Assembly: GCA_032907525.1 (NCBI GenBank)
Contig: JAJJPM010000031.1
Coordinates: 1-64,000 of the forward strand
From: JAHJQQ01 sp032907525
GTDB taxonomy: Bacteria; Pseudomonadota; Gammaproteobacteria; Thiohalobacterales; Thiohalobacteraceae
Reading direction: 5' to 3'
Length of the DNA: 64,000 nt
Shown: one piece after another, positions 15,547 to 23,464 of the stretch
Numbering within the stretch: the first letter of the stretch is position 1
Layout of the letters: every line of letters starts with the position of its first letter
Made by a program: the position numbers and the translations under genes
The notes under the pieces: model-generated
Databases searched by the model: none
Told to the model about the DNA's origin: nothing
What the model saw: the letters and a program-made list of their open reading frames with translations, nothing else

Positions 15547-16401
15547 CTATGCGGGGTGGTGGAGGAACGCCACAGTTGCGCGAATCACGCCGGCATCGCG
15601 CAGGATGCGTGTGTGTCCCAGACCCTTGGTGAGCAGCAGTTCAGATCCTGGCCAGGCCTGATGCAGCTGTTCGGCATGTCGACTTGGCACGTCCCTGTCA
15701 TCGCGGTCGTGGATGATCAGTCCCGGCAGTGTTTTGCCGTTCAGCATCTCCGCGGTGGCCAGCCGCAAGAAGATGTCCATACCGAAACGGCGTTCGATGC
15801 GCATGCGCATTTCAGCGATGACCGGCTCCGGGATGTCCAGCTGCCGGGCGAAGCGCTTCAGCAGGAACTCCGCATGAGCGGGTGCGGCGATCGCGACCAA
15901 GCGCGGTACGGACAATCCCTCCTGCAATGCGCGCGCCAGAGCCGGGACGCCAAAGGAGTGGCCGATCACACCGGCGATCGTGCCGCTGGCCGCGGCCACC
16001 GCCTGAATGGCACCGGCGAACTCGAAGATATTGGTGCTGGAGCCTGGCGTCCGGCCATGAGCAGGCGCGTCGAAGGCAACGGCGCGCAGGCCGGCGGCAT
16101 TCAGGGGAGCAGCGAAGGCACCGAGTTGCAGGCCGCGCCCATTCCAGCCATGTACCAACAGGACGGCCGGTGCCAGGCTGTCGCCCCACTCGTAGCGTAT
16201 GAGGGGGCAATCACGCCATGTGACGCAATCCGTCCGCGCGGCGGTGCGCCAAGCCTCCTCGCGGGCCGGCTCCGGGAAGCGCCGCGTGGAGAACCAGAGC
16301 CTGTAAGCCCACCCTCCGAACAATCCCGGCACGATCGGTCCTGCATGGCGGAATGCCCACCGCGTGAGCTGTGTGGCCAAGGGTTGGCGGGCGCGGGCCA
16401 T
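15547..16401 (-). CDS. Alpha/beta hydrolase
   Basis: 284 aa from the ATG at 16401, which has GGGAG six bases upstream; an upstream in-frame start adds 10 aa. The alpha/beta hydrolase landmarks are the oxyanion region VLLVHGWNGRG, the nucleophile elbow GHSFG (Ser), the acid region LPGLIIHDRDDRDVP, and a late GLGHTRIL with the catalytic His. The N-terminus is hydrophobic (WAFRHAGPIVPGLFGGWAYRLWF) and may anchor it to the membrane. The substrate is unknown. It is convergent to dnaE2. Confidence 0.82.
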   Translation of the reverse strand: MARARQPLATQLTRWAFRHAGPIVPGLFGGWAYRLWFSTRRFPEPAREEAWRTAARTDCVTWRDCPLIRYEWGDSLAPAVLLVHGWNGRGLQLGAFAAPLNAAGLRAVAFDAPAHGRTPGSSTNIFEFAGAIQAVAAASGTIAGVIGHSFGVPALARALQEGLSVPRLVAIAAPAHAEFLLKRFARQLDIPEPVIAEMRMRIERRFGMDIFLRLATAEMLNGKTLPGLIIHDRDDRDVPSRHAEQLHQAWPGSELLLTKGLGHTRILRDAGVIRATVAFLHHPA

Positions 16402-16538
16402 GTCGTCTCCCGGTGCTGTGCGCCGAATCACACTGCAGGTTAAAGCGCATTCCCTCCCGAGTCGATAGTTAAGGCATTGCCGTGTGGTGCGTTCGGCAAC
16501 GGGTATGGTTCCATCCTTTCCGTTCGAGAGGGGGTAAT

Positions 16539-16721
16539 ATGAGCCCGATCAGACGTGCTTCCGCATTTGCCCGGGATATGGGCAAGTCATCGTCCAAGGG
16601 AAGAGGCGGGGAGGCGGCCCTCCGCCAGGCCATGGCGCGCCGCCGACTCGAGGAACGCCGTGAGGCGCAGATGCTGAAACAACAGCTGTACGACGTCTTC
16701 TCCGACGAAGCCCAGCCCTGA
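16539..16721 (+). CDS. Small basic protein, PA3496-like
   Basis: 60 aa starting MSPIRRASAFARDMG, preceded by GAGAGGGGGTAAT, a good ribosome binding site. The C-terminal half is a charged helix (MARRRLEERREAQMLKQQLYDVF) of the kind seen in the small PA3496-type family described as putative envelope-integrity proteins. That family match is by resemblance only. Confidence 0.55.
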   Translation: MSPIRRASAFARDMGKSSSKGRGGEAALRQAMARRRLEERREAQMLKQQLYDVFSDEAQP

Positions 16722-16729
16722 GTTCAGCC

Positions 16730-16753
16730 GGCTGCCCGCGCCTGCGGGCAGCC
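16730..16753. terminator. Bidirectional hairpin between convergent genes
   Basis: GGCTGCCCGC-GCCT-GCGGGCAGCC is a perfect 10-bp stem between a plus-strand and a minus-strand gene. The tail GTATTCTTGTTCC is only moderately T-rich. Confidence 0.6.
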
Positions 16754-16776
16754 GTATTCTTGTTCCTCCATCCCTT

Positions 16777-17514
16777 TCAACCGATGCGGCCGTGCCCTCG
16801 ACGGGCCGCTCCGACCAGAAAGAGCAGGCCGGTACCGAATAGCCACAAGGCGGCAGGTACCGGTACCGGCATGATGGCGCCATACAGTTTGATCTTGGCG
16901 CTCGCGCCGTCCCCGACGGTGAGGCTGTTAATGAAAGTCTGACCGCCATCCTCCGACCAGCCGAGAACCGAGAAAATGAAGCTGCCGCTTTCGGTCTGGA
17001 AGCTGAACTGTGATGTTTCGTTCTCGGGTACGAGCGTCAGCACATCCGCTCCCTTGTTTTTTCGCTCAAGCGATCCGGATTCCGCAAGGGTGAGGCCAAA
17101 GACGAAATCGATCGGTGACAAGGCGCCTTCCAGCGTAAAGGACAAGGCCAGATCGGCGCTGCTGAGGCCGGTGTCGCCGATGCCCGTGCCATTGTGGAAA
17201 CGCAGCTTACCCAGGACGAAGGGCTCGGTGAGGCCCGTGTAGCCCTGCTGCCCCTGCCCGGGGACGCTGAAGCCGTCGAAGGTGATCATGCTGGAACCGG
17301 TACAGTTCCGGCACTCACTGAGTTGCCAATCGAGGGCGGAGCGGCCGGACGCCTCATTGGACTGGGCGCGGTAATCAGTTCCCTCGGTCACCACGATAGC
17401 CCCGAACTGGCTGCCGACGAGATAATCCTTGATGCTGGCCGCATGGGCCGTATTCTGGGCCGCGGCTGCGGCTATCATCATGCAGAGCCCGGCGAAAAGT
17501 TTTGCGAATGTCAT
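16777..17514 (-). CDS. VPLPA/PEP-CTERM exosortase substrate, anchor-K-like domain
   Basis: 245 aa from the ATG at 17514, where a signal peptide begins (MTFAKLFAGLCMMIAAAAA, cleavage near AHA); the open frame upstream lacks a signal sequence. The C-terminus is a sorting signal: VPVPAALWLFGTGLLFLVGA followed by ARRGHGR. The central region (PFVLGKLRFHNGTG, LSSADLALSFTLEG, FVFGLTLAES) resembles the choice-of-anchor K / THxN-type domains common in PEP-CTERM proteins. It would be exported and processed by an exosortase outside this window. The two cysteines in SECRNC may form a disulfide. No sigma-54-type site was found upstream. Confidence 0.78.
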   Translation of the reverse strand: MTFAKLFAGLCMMIAAAAAQNTAHAASIKDYLVGSQFGAIVVTEGTDYRAQSNEASGRSALDWQLSECRNCTGSSMITFDGFSVPGQGQQGYTGLTEPFVLGKLRFHNGTGIGDTGLSSADLALSFTLEGALSPIDFVFGLTLAESGSLERKNKGADVLTLVPENETSQFSFQTESGSFIFSVLGWSEDGGQTFINSLTVGDGASAKIKLYGAIMPVPVPAALWLFGTGLLFLVGAARRGHGRIG

Positions 17515-17942
17515 GAGATGCGCCCATCCTGCTTTGTCGTTGTAGTGCCGGTTTCCGCGCATCCAGCGGATTTGACGCAATCCTCTCGCGACCGGGGCGG
17601 GCAATATTAGCAAAATTAGATGTGTCAAAATACCGTTGCAATTGTAACAATGCATGTCTCTATCTCCATTCGCTCGGGCCGGGGCGATAGGCGGTGACCC
17701 TTGTCCGGGCGCTTAGACGGGAAATATTTGAAATTATTTCAGCATATTGCATACGCTATATCGGGCGATCGGTTGCCGGCCGCATGGTATCGAATATGGG
17801 ATGCGCATTCGGCGCTGGCCCGTTATATCGGCTGATTTTGATGTAAGCCTTGGCCTAGAGCGTGTGGCGGCGCATTTCCGTCATCTCTGTGCAGCCAGGA
17901 CTGTCGGTCCCGGCTCTTCGAATCTGAATGGGACGTTTCAAC
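17515..17942. other. Divergent intergenic region, no gene seen
   Basis: 428 bases between the PEP-CTERM gene (minus) and the DUF2333 gene (plus). It holds AT-rich patches near 17608-17655 and 17722-17760, where promoters for both directions may lie. A loose candidate for the plus strand is TTGAAA-N18-TACGCT near 17729. No RNA gene or convincing short ORF is seen. Confidence 0.6.
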
Positions 17943-19028
17943 ATGATCGACAGGATTAGGGTGTGGGCCGGCCGGATGGGCGATGCAGTACGGCGCAGCT
18001 GGCGGAGCGTGGGGCGCCTTTACCATCCGGCAACGTTGCGTGAGAAGGGAGCGGTGTGGAGCGCGGCATTGCTGGTCGTCACCCTTTTTCTGATCGACGT
18101 GATCGTAGGTGTCTACTGGAGCGCGGAGCCGGACGGCTTCGAGGTCCGCAGCGTTGCGCAGACGCGTGCCGGCGACGACGGGGTACGTCTGGTGAAGGGC
18201 TACATCTTCACCAGCACGCTCATGCATATCGGCGAGGTGCTCCTCGACAAGCGAGGGGGCTATCTCTCCAATGACGTGATGCCGCCGGGAGTGTGGCTGG
18301 ACAACATTCCCAATTGGGAGTTCGGCGCGCTGGTGATGCTGCGTGATGCGGCCGGCGGGCTACGCAACCATCTGTCACGGTCGCAGTCGCAGTCGAGGGA
18401 GGACCCGGACCTCGCCCGGGCCGAGCCCCAATTCAATTTTCAGAACGATTCCTGGATCCTGCCGGCCACCGAGGGCGAATACCGCAAGGGCATCGAGGCG
18501 CTTGGCCGCTATCTCGTGCGCCTCCAGGACAGTTCGCAACAGAACGCGCAGTTCTACGCCCGCGCCGACAATCTCGCCCAGTATCTCCATATCGTGGAGA
18601 AACGTCTGGGCAGCCTGTCCCAGCGTCTGAGCGCAAGTGTCGGGCAGATCCGCGTGAACACCGATCTCGCTGGCGATGCCGCGGCGCGCCAGGCAACAGA
18701 GTCGGCCGGGATTCTGGTGGTCAAGACGCCCTGGCGGGAACTCGATGACGTGTTCTATGAGGCGCGTGGGGCTTCGTGGGCGCTGCTGCACATACTCCGT
18801 GCCATCGAGGTCGACTTCGAAGATGTGCTGATTCGGAAGAACGCCCTGATATCCCTCAGGCAGATTATCCGTGAGCTGGAGGCTACCCAGCAGGCTACCA
18901 TGAGCCCGGTGATCCTCAATGGCAGCGGCTTCGGACTGTTTGCCAATTACTCGCTGACCATGGCCAACTACATTGCGCGTGCGGATGCGGCGGTGATTGA
19001 TCTGCGCGATCTGCTGCAACGCGGTTGA
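17943..19028 (+). CDS. DUF2333 family membrane protein
   Basis: 361 aa from ATG 17943 (ATG 17928, five codons upstream, is also possible; neither has a strong ribosome binding site). One membrane segment lies at about 37-58 (AVWSAALLVVTLFLIDVIVGVYW, shortened here to its core). The large remainder is probably periplasmic. Recognisable DUF2333 blocks are GYIFTSTLMHIGEVLLDKRGG, LSNDVMPPGVWLDNIPNWE and WILPATEGEYRKGIEALGRY (each shortened or at the limit). The function of the family is unknown. Charged helical stretches suggest coiled-coil interactions. Confidence 0.8.
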   Translation: MIDRIRVWAGRMGDAVRRSWRSVGRLYHPATLREKGAVWSAALLVVTLFLIDVIVGVYWSAEPDGFEVRSVAQTRAGDDGVRLVKGYIFTSTLMHIGEVLLDKRGGYLSNDVMPPGVWLDNIPNWEFGALVMLRDAAGGLRNHLSRSQSQSREDPDLARAEPQFNFQNDSWILPATEGEYRKGIEALGRYLVRLQDSSQQNAQFYARADNLAQYLHIVEKRLGSLSQRLSASVGQIRVNTDLAGDAAARQATESAGILVVKTPWRELDDVFYEARGASWALLHILRAIEVDFEDVLIRKNALISLRQIIRELEATQQATMSPVILNGSGFGLFANYSLTMANYIARADAAVIDLRDLLQRG

Positions 19029-19037
19029 GGTGGCTTT

Positions 19038-19229
19038 TCAGCGCGGCAGCCACAGTGCCAGGATCAGGCAGATCGTGGCCAGCAGGATGAAGAACCAGCG
19101 GAATCGGCGTATGCGGCCGTGCGGCCGGAGATGCGTCGGCGCCCGGCAATGCGGGCAGCGGTCCGCGCCCAACGGGTAGGTCTTCCCACAATAAAGGCAA
19201 GGCGCCGATTCCTCGGGGCGGTCGGTCAT
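19038..19229 (-). CDS. Small zinc-ribbon membrane protein
   Basis: 63 aa from MTDRPEESAP. A zinc ribbon is formed by CLYC (11-14) and CPHC (25-28). A single membrane helix fills the C-terminus (FRWFFILLATICLILALWL). GGATAA upstream is a plausible ribosome binding site. It is convergent to the DUF2333 gene. The function is unknown. Confidence 0.6.
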   Translation of the reverse strand: MTDRPEESAPCLYCGKTYPLGADRCPHCRAPTHLRPHGRIRRFRWFFILLATICLILALWLPR

Positions 19230-19630
19230 GGGGGTTATCCTGCTGCAGCGACATGCCCAGTCTAACATCACCGTTTCCGCGGTTGAGGGTGCCGGCCCCT
19301 CCCGGACTGCAATGCGGAGCACAGTCAAATGCGGAATACAGCGGGCGGGGCAGCTGTCGAGTAGCCTGGCGGTGGTGCTGGATGGCGTGCCGCGGTTGGA
19401 ATGTCAGCAAGCCAAGCCGTTGCCCGTGACACAGTTGCAGTACCTGGACAGGCTGGATCGCGATATGGGCGCCGGCATCGATCTCGGCGGAAGGCGGATC
19501 GAATCGCCCAATGCCCCGCAGCGTGCGTGATTCGTGGCGATACAGCTGCTGCGGTCCGTCCAGGACGGCGACGAGTGCGCCGTTGGTCCGGAATTCGGCT
19601 GAGCGGGGGCGGATCGCCCCCGTCCAGTCA
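19230..19630. other. Intergenic stretch, no confident gene
   Basis: About 400 bases upstream of the zinc-ribbon gene and downstream of the DUF2892 gene. Long frames are open on both strands, as expected at this GC content, but none has a start with a ribosome binding site and a natural-looking protein. One minus-strand frame reads protein-like around 19430-19600 (ALVAVLDGPQQLYRHES) but has no start codon. It could be a gene remnant. Confidence 0.4.
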
Positions 19631-19819
19631 TCATCGTGTCTTGCAGGTCTTCAGGCCGAACAGGCTGTATGCCGGGCACCAGCCGAGCAACGCAGTGGCG
19701 ACCGGGACGATGCCGATCCAGCCCCAGGGGGTCTGCGGGCCGATGAAGACGATGCTGATGAGGCCCAGCCCTATGATCAGCCGGAGTGCGCGGTCGATCC
19801 CGCCAACATTGTGTGCCAT
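19631..19819 (-). CDS. DUF2892 (YgaP-like) inner membrane protein
   Basis: 62 aa with two hydrophobic segments (LRLIIGLGLISIVFIG and WIGIVPVATALLGWCPAYSLFGL, the latter shortened by eye). The opening MAHNVGGIDRALR and the CPAYSLFGLKTC signature are typical of DUF2892, the membrane part of YgaP-type rhodaneses, often linked to sulfur metabolism or redox regulators. It lies 75 bases after a Crp/Fnr regulator on the same strand, so it may be its target. Confidence 0.85.
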   Translation of the reverse strand: MAHNVGGIDRALRLIIGLGLISIVFIGPQTPWGWIGIVPVATALLGWCPAYSLFGLKTCKTR

Positions 19820-19894
19820 GGTTTCTGCTCCTTCGGTTTGAACGGCCCTCAGGCTAAGCCAAGGAACGTGCCTGCTTCAGTGACTCGGTCACCG

Positions 19895-20554
19895 TCAGTC
19901 CGTACCGGCCAGATCCTGCAACGCGGCGCGGTCCAGCACTTCGATGCTGGCCCGGCCGAGGCGTACCCAGCCATGGTCCTCGAAGCGCTTCAGATGGCGT
20001 GACACGACCTCTCGGGCCGAGCCCAGTTCCACGGCCAGCTCATGGTGCGTCAGATTGAGGCGGGTGTCGTCACGCGTCAGGTTGAGTAAGGCTGCGGCCA
20101 GGCGGCCATCCACGGGGGCGAAGGCGACCTGCTCCATGCGGGCTATCACCTCCGCGAGACGACGTCCGAGATTGCCGAACACGAACCGCCGGAAGGCCTC
20201 GGACCGGGCCAGGGCGCGGTTGAAGTCGGTGGCCGGGAGGGCTATGGCGGTGACTTCCGTTTCGGCGATGCCGCCGGCCGGGTAGCGTGTGGCACCCAGC
20301 AGACAGGACGTCGTGAGTACGCAGGAGTCGCCGTCGCGGACGTGATAAAGCACGACCTCGCGGCCGCTTTCCGTCAACAGCTGCACGCGCACGCTGCCGC
20401 GCACCACCAGCAGATAGTTCTGGCACAGTGCGCCAGGCATGAATACCTGGGCATGTGGTGGCAGGTGGATCGTCTGGGCGCTGGCCAGGATAGGGATGAG
20501 CGCAGGGTCCGCCTGCAAGGCGGGAAAATTGTACCAGAGTGATTCCATCGGCAT
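19895..20554 (-). CDS. Crp/Fnr family transcriptional regulator
   Basis: 219 aa from ATG 20554; ATG 20548 is also possible. The frame is open 57 codons further upstream but without conserved sequence. The N-terminal cyclic-nucleotide-binding-like beta barrel covers about 20-140 (YLLVVRGSVRVQLLTESGREV; HVRDGD). The C-terminal helix-turn-helix (LTHHELAVELGSAREVVSRHL, about 165-190) keeps the E-SR pattern of Fnr-type readers of TTGAT half-sites. The Fnr N-terminal cysteine cluster is absent, so it does not sense oxygen through a 4Fe-4S centre of that type. The ligand is unknown. The gene after it encodes a DUF2892 protein. Confidence 0.85.
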   Translation of the reverse strand: MPMESLWYNFPALQADPALIPILASAQTIHLPPHAQVFMPGALCQNYLLVVRGSVRVQLLTESGREVVLYHVRDGDSCVLTTSCLLGATRYPAGGIAETEVTAIALPATDFNRALARSEAFRRFVFGNLGRRLAEVIARMEQVAFAPVDGRLAAALLNLTRDDTRLNLTHHELAVELGSAREVVSRHLKRFEDHGWVRLGRASIEVLDRAALQDLAGTD

Positions 20555-20889
20555 GGTTTGGGTTCTGGTGGGGCCGCAACGGTTTCGGATCGGCAAGTAT
20601 AATGACATCAATCGGGGCGCAGGCCTAACAGGGTACAACATGCGGTAATTCGCCTGCTGGTCGCATGCGAGGAGGAGGGGTTGCCGTCCGCGTTTCGGCG
20701 ACGTTAGCCTGAGGGTGGACATCATCGGCGGTCTCGGAACGTGCTGGGGCGTTCCGGGGGTGTTGCAGACGAGATGACGGAGCAGGATGTTTACCGCTCG
20801 AGGAGAGGCCTGTCTTCCCGGTTATTCCTTTCACCGCCGATCATCGCGGCGCCGCGCGGTGGCGTGACAGCCGGTGCGGCGATTCGGCC
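20555..20889. other. Intergenic stretch, promoter region of the Crp/Fnr gene
   Basis: 335 bases. On the minus strand TATACT occurs just upstream of the regulator gene near 20600 beside a TTGAT half-site, a possible promoter with an Fnr-type half operator. The remainder, 20640-20889, shows no gene or clear hairpin. Confidence 0.35.
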
Positions 20890-22299
20890 TCAGGCGGCCA
20901 GTTGTCGTGCCATGGCATCCAGCGCATCACTGGATTCGAACAACGCGGCGGTGATTTCCCTCGCCGATTGCGCGTCCAGCCCCAGCGCTGTCAGGATCGC
21001 GGCCGGCGGTTCCGCTTCCGCGCCATCACCCAGATTGTGTGCACGCAGCAGGTGGTCGACGCACAGTATCAGATGGGCGTACTCCGCGTGCTCGCCGGCA
21101 TAGGCCTCGTTGTGGTGTTCTCTGCAGGCCACGACCACCGCCTCCGGCATGTTCCAGGCGCTCATCAGCCACGCTCCCGTCTCGGCATGGTCGACGCCCA
21201 GCACGCGTCGCTCTATCAGTGGCACCGGAACCTGAGGGTTGGCGGCCACCACCCGGTTGAGCAGGAAGAACTCCGCACGGAACAGATGTCCGGCGAGCAG
21301 AAATCCGAAGTTGTGCAGGAGACCGGCGAGATAGGCGAGTCCCGGCTTGAGCGGCAGCCGCGGTCCTATGGCCTTGGCGAGTGCCTGCGCAAGTGCGGCA
21401 CTGTAGGCCGCGTGCCGCCAGAAGCTCTGCAATCCCAGAGGGCCGTCGGCCGGATTGTGGAAAGTCCGGCTGGCCGCCAGGCCCAGGCTCATATTGAGCA
21501 CTGTTTCGAAGCCCAGCACCCGTGTAATCGCCTGAGGGAGGGTATCGACGTTGCCGCGGAAACCGAAGAAGGCCGAGCGCGCATAGCGGATGATCTGCGC
21601 CGTCAGGCTCGGATCGTACTGGATGACGTCGGTCAGTTCCTGGATTCCGGCGTGCGGATCATTACGGAGGCGCAGCAGCCGGTTGGCCATTTCCGGCATG
21701 CTGGGCAGGCGGTCTGTCCGCTCGACGGTGCGTCGGATATCCTCGTGCGGGCGAAGCGCGGTCAACGGGTGTTGACGGCCGAGTTCTCCGGGGAGCATGA
21801 AATCGCGGATGTCGCGACTCTCCAGAACGCTCACCGGGCGCGCGATGGGGGCGTGGAGACTCTCGGCATGAATGGCGCGGAAGTCGTACCCCTGCATGCG
21901 GATCAGGCTGTCATGGCAGCCCGCCTCGAAGTGGACATGGCCGGAGTTCGCCAGTCCGTCGTCGATGACTGCCGCCAGCCCGTACGGTTCTCCGAGAGGT
22001 GGTACGCAGCCGGTCTCGCAGTCTGGAAAGGTGGCGGCGACGAGTTCCGGGACGGCCGGTCTCAGGTTGCGTCCCAGCCGCTCGCGGAGGATCTGGAAAT
22101 CAATCAGGTGGGTGGCAGGGAGGATGGCCAGCAACAGACCCTGTTCATCCTGCAGCAGTACGGCGCGGGCCAGACTCTCGGGGTCCACGTGGCTGGCCTC
22201 GGCGGCCTCTCCCAGCGTCCCCGTCCGCGGGTGCGGTACCACGGCGTACGGGGTACGCAGGCGCTCAAGATAGATCCGTACACGTTCAGACAGATGCAT
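20890..22299 (-). CDS. YbaK/ProX-like domain fused to HDOD domain
   Basis: 469 aa. Residues 1-155 resemble the YbaK/prolyl-tRNA-editing fold (PYAVVPHPRTGTLGEAAEA; LPATHLIDFQILRERLG; CETGCVPPLGEPYGLAAVID shortened). Residues about 195-400 are an HDOD domain (LPSMPEMANRLLRLRNDP; YDPSLTAQIIRYARSAFFG; VLGVDHAETGAWLMSAW). HDOD proteins act in c-di-GMP and stress signalling. The conserved YbaK lysine is Arg45 here (LARAVLL, against VAKTVVL in the free-standing paralogue at 63.2 kb), so the N-terminal part may bind rather than deacylate aminoacyl-tRNA. A run of ten G stands one base before the ATG. Confidence 0.85.
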   Translation of the reverse strand: MHLSERVRIYLERLRTPYAVVPHPRTGTLGEAAEASHVDPESLARAVLLQDEQGLLLAILPATHLIDFQILRERLGRNLRPAVPELVAATFPDCETGCVPPLGEPYGLAAVIDDGLANSGHVHFEAGCHDSLIRMQGYDFRAIHAESLHAPIARPVSVLESRDIRDFMLPGELGRQHPLTALRPHEDIRRTVERTDRLPSMPEMANRLLRLRNDPHAGIQELTDVIQYDPSLTAQIIRYARSAFFGFRGNVDTLPQAITRVLGFETVLNMSLGLAASRTFHNPADGPLGLQSFWRHAAYSAALAQALAKAIGPRLPLKPGLAYLAGLLHNFGFLLAGHLFRAEFFLLNRVVAANPQVPVPLIERRVLGVDHAETGAWLMSAWNMPEAVVVACREHHNEAYAGEHAEYAHLILCVDHLLRAHNLGDGAEAEPPAAILTALGLDAQSAREITAALFESSDALDAMARQLAA

Positions 22300-22300
22300 A

Positions 22301-22310
22301 CCCCCCCCCC
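22301..22310 (-). repeat. G10 homopolymer at the translation start
   Basis: Ten C on the plus strand, ten G on the coding strand, directly between GA and T-ATG of the YbaK-HDOD gene. GAGG at the upstream end of the run would act as Shine-Dalgarno sequence, with the remaining G residues setting its distance from the ATG. Slippage would change that distance. Confidence 0.85.
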
Positions 22311-22366
22311 TCGATCCATAAGCCTAAGTCGGAGCCGGATTAACGACTGTGCCGGCATTCACATTG

Positions 22367-22507
22367 GAACCTATCTCAAAATGCATCTCGACCGCCCATG
22401 CGGCGTCGCGGGGCCTGCTCCGGTGCTCATTTATTCCGTATAAACTCCGCTCCTCGCAGGCCCCGCGCCTTGCCTGGACGCCCGATCTGCAATTTTGAGA
22501 TAGGTTC
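22367..22507. mobile_element. 141-bp quasi-palindromic MITE-like element
   Basis: Terminal inverted repeat GAACCTATCTCAAAA (22367-22381) with TTTTGAGATAGGTTC (22493-22507). A second perfect 12-bp pair, CGCGGGGCCTGC (22407-22418) and GCAGGCCCCGCG (22456-22467), lies inside. No coding capacity. Its ends differ from those of the 10.1 kb element, so it is a different family. It may be a non-autonomous insertion sequence derivative; a terminator or regulatory RNA hairpin is the alternative. Confidence 0.62.
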
Positions 22508-22987
22508 TAGTATTGCCGGCCCGACCAGGCTCGAGCGCCCCGGGTGAGTCCGGAACGGCGGTCCATTGCGGATTTCGAGACCTGCCCGCGCAGGGGGCGG
22601 GTACCGGGCGGCGTGTGTGTCGCGGGCGATATCAACGTTTCGGCATTGGTTCAACAAAGGTTTAGGCACAGGAATCATTTGATGCCCTGGTGTCTGGGGG
22701 CAGTCGAACGAGAAGGACCGACACCCCAAGGCCCCCATCGTAGACGGGTCGTGGCAATGACGAAGGCTTTTTCCGAAGGCGGCGCCGCTCGCGTGCCTGC
22801 CGATCTGGTGGGCCGGCCGGATTTCCGAGGGGACGTGCCTGTCGTTCCCGTTGAGCGGGTATTCCAATGCCGCCTGCGGTTCCGCCGTCGCACCGGCGGA
22901 CTTATAATGCCGGCCGTCCCACCGTCGGCGTCTTCCTTTCCCCGGGGCGACGCTCCGACTCCGAGCTACCCTTAGCGGAGGTTTATC

Positions 22988-23455
22988 ATGTTGGAAGCCG
23001 GGCAACCCGCGCCGGATTTCGATCTGCCGGACGCGGATCTGCGCAAGTTCTCCTTGTCGTCACTGCAGGGCAAACGGCATGTCGTGCTGTACTTCTATCC
23101 CAAGGACGACACCTCAGGTTGCACGCTGGAAGCGTTGGAGTTCACCAATCTCGCCGACGAATTCGAGCGTGCCGGCTGCACCGTGCTGGGTGTGAGTCGC
23201 GACGATTGCGGCAGTCACGCGGCTTTCCGCGACAAACACGGGCTGACGGTGCAGTTGCTTGCGGATGTCGACGGCGAAGTATGCGAGCAGTTCGGCGTAT
23301 GGCAGGAGAAGGAGAAGGACGGCGTGAAGAAGATGGGTATCCTGCGTTCGACCTTCGTCATCGACAGGGCCGGCATCGTCCGTCATGCGCTGTACGGCGT
23401 CACCGCCAAGGGACATGCGGCTGCCGTCCTGGACCTCGTGCGCGCGCTGGGCTGA
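22988..23455 (+). CDS. Peroxiredoxin (BCP/thiol peroxidase type)
   Basis: 155 aa. It reduces peroxides with a peroxidatic cysteine, Cys45, in the motif YPKDDTSGCTLEAL. In classic BCP a resolving cysteine stands five residues later; here that position is Leu50, so another cysteine (64, 76 or 97) or an external thiol would have to resolve it. KKMGILRSTFVIDRAGIV is the usual C-terminal core. The AGCGGAGGTTTATC leader gives a strong ribosome binding site. It is a single gene ending in a hairpin shared with the convergent dsrC-like gene. Confidence 0.9.
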   Translation: MLEAGQPAPDFDLPDADLRKFSLSSLQGKRHVVLYFYPKDDTSGCTLEALEFTNLADEFERAGCTVLGVSRDDCGSHAAFRDKHGLTVQLLADVDGEVCEQFGVWQEKEKDGVKKMGILRSTFVIDRAGIVRHALYGVTAKGHAAAVLDLVRALG

Positions 23456-23464
23456 GTCCGTCAA

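Larger units (their letters stand above)
22300..22987. other. Long intergenic region without a convincing gene
   Basis: 688 bases between the divergent YbaK-HDOD and peroxiredoxin genes. It holds the G10 tract, a 141-bp quasi-palindrome (22367-22507), and otherwise only open frames with unnatural composition. AGCGGAGGTTTATC before 22988 is the peroxiredoxin ribosome binding site. Confidence 0.6.

Noticed and set aside
22544..22975. 143-codon plus-strand frame in the long intergenic region
   Set aside because: Arg/Pro/Val-rich with no ribosome binding site or family resemblance; the palindrome and the peroxiredoxin leader explain the region better.
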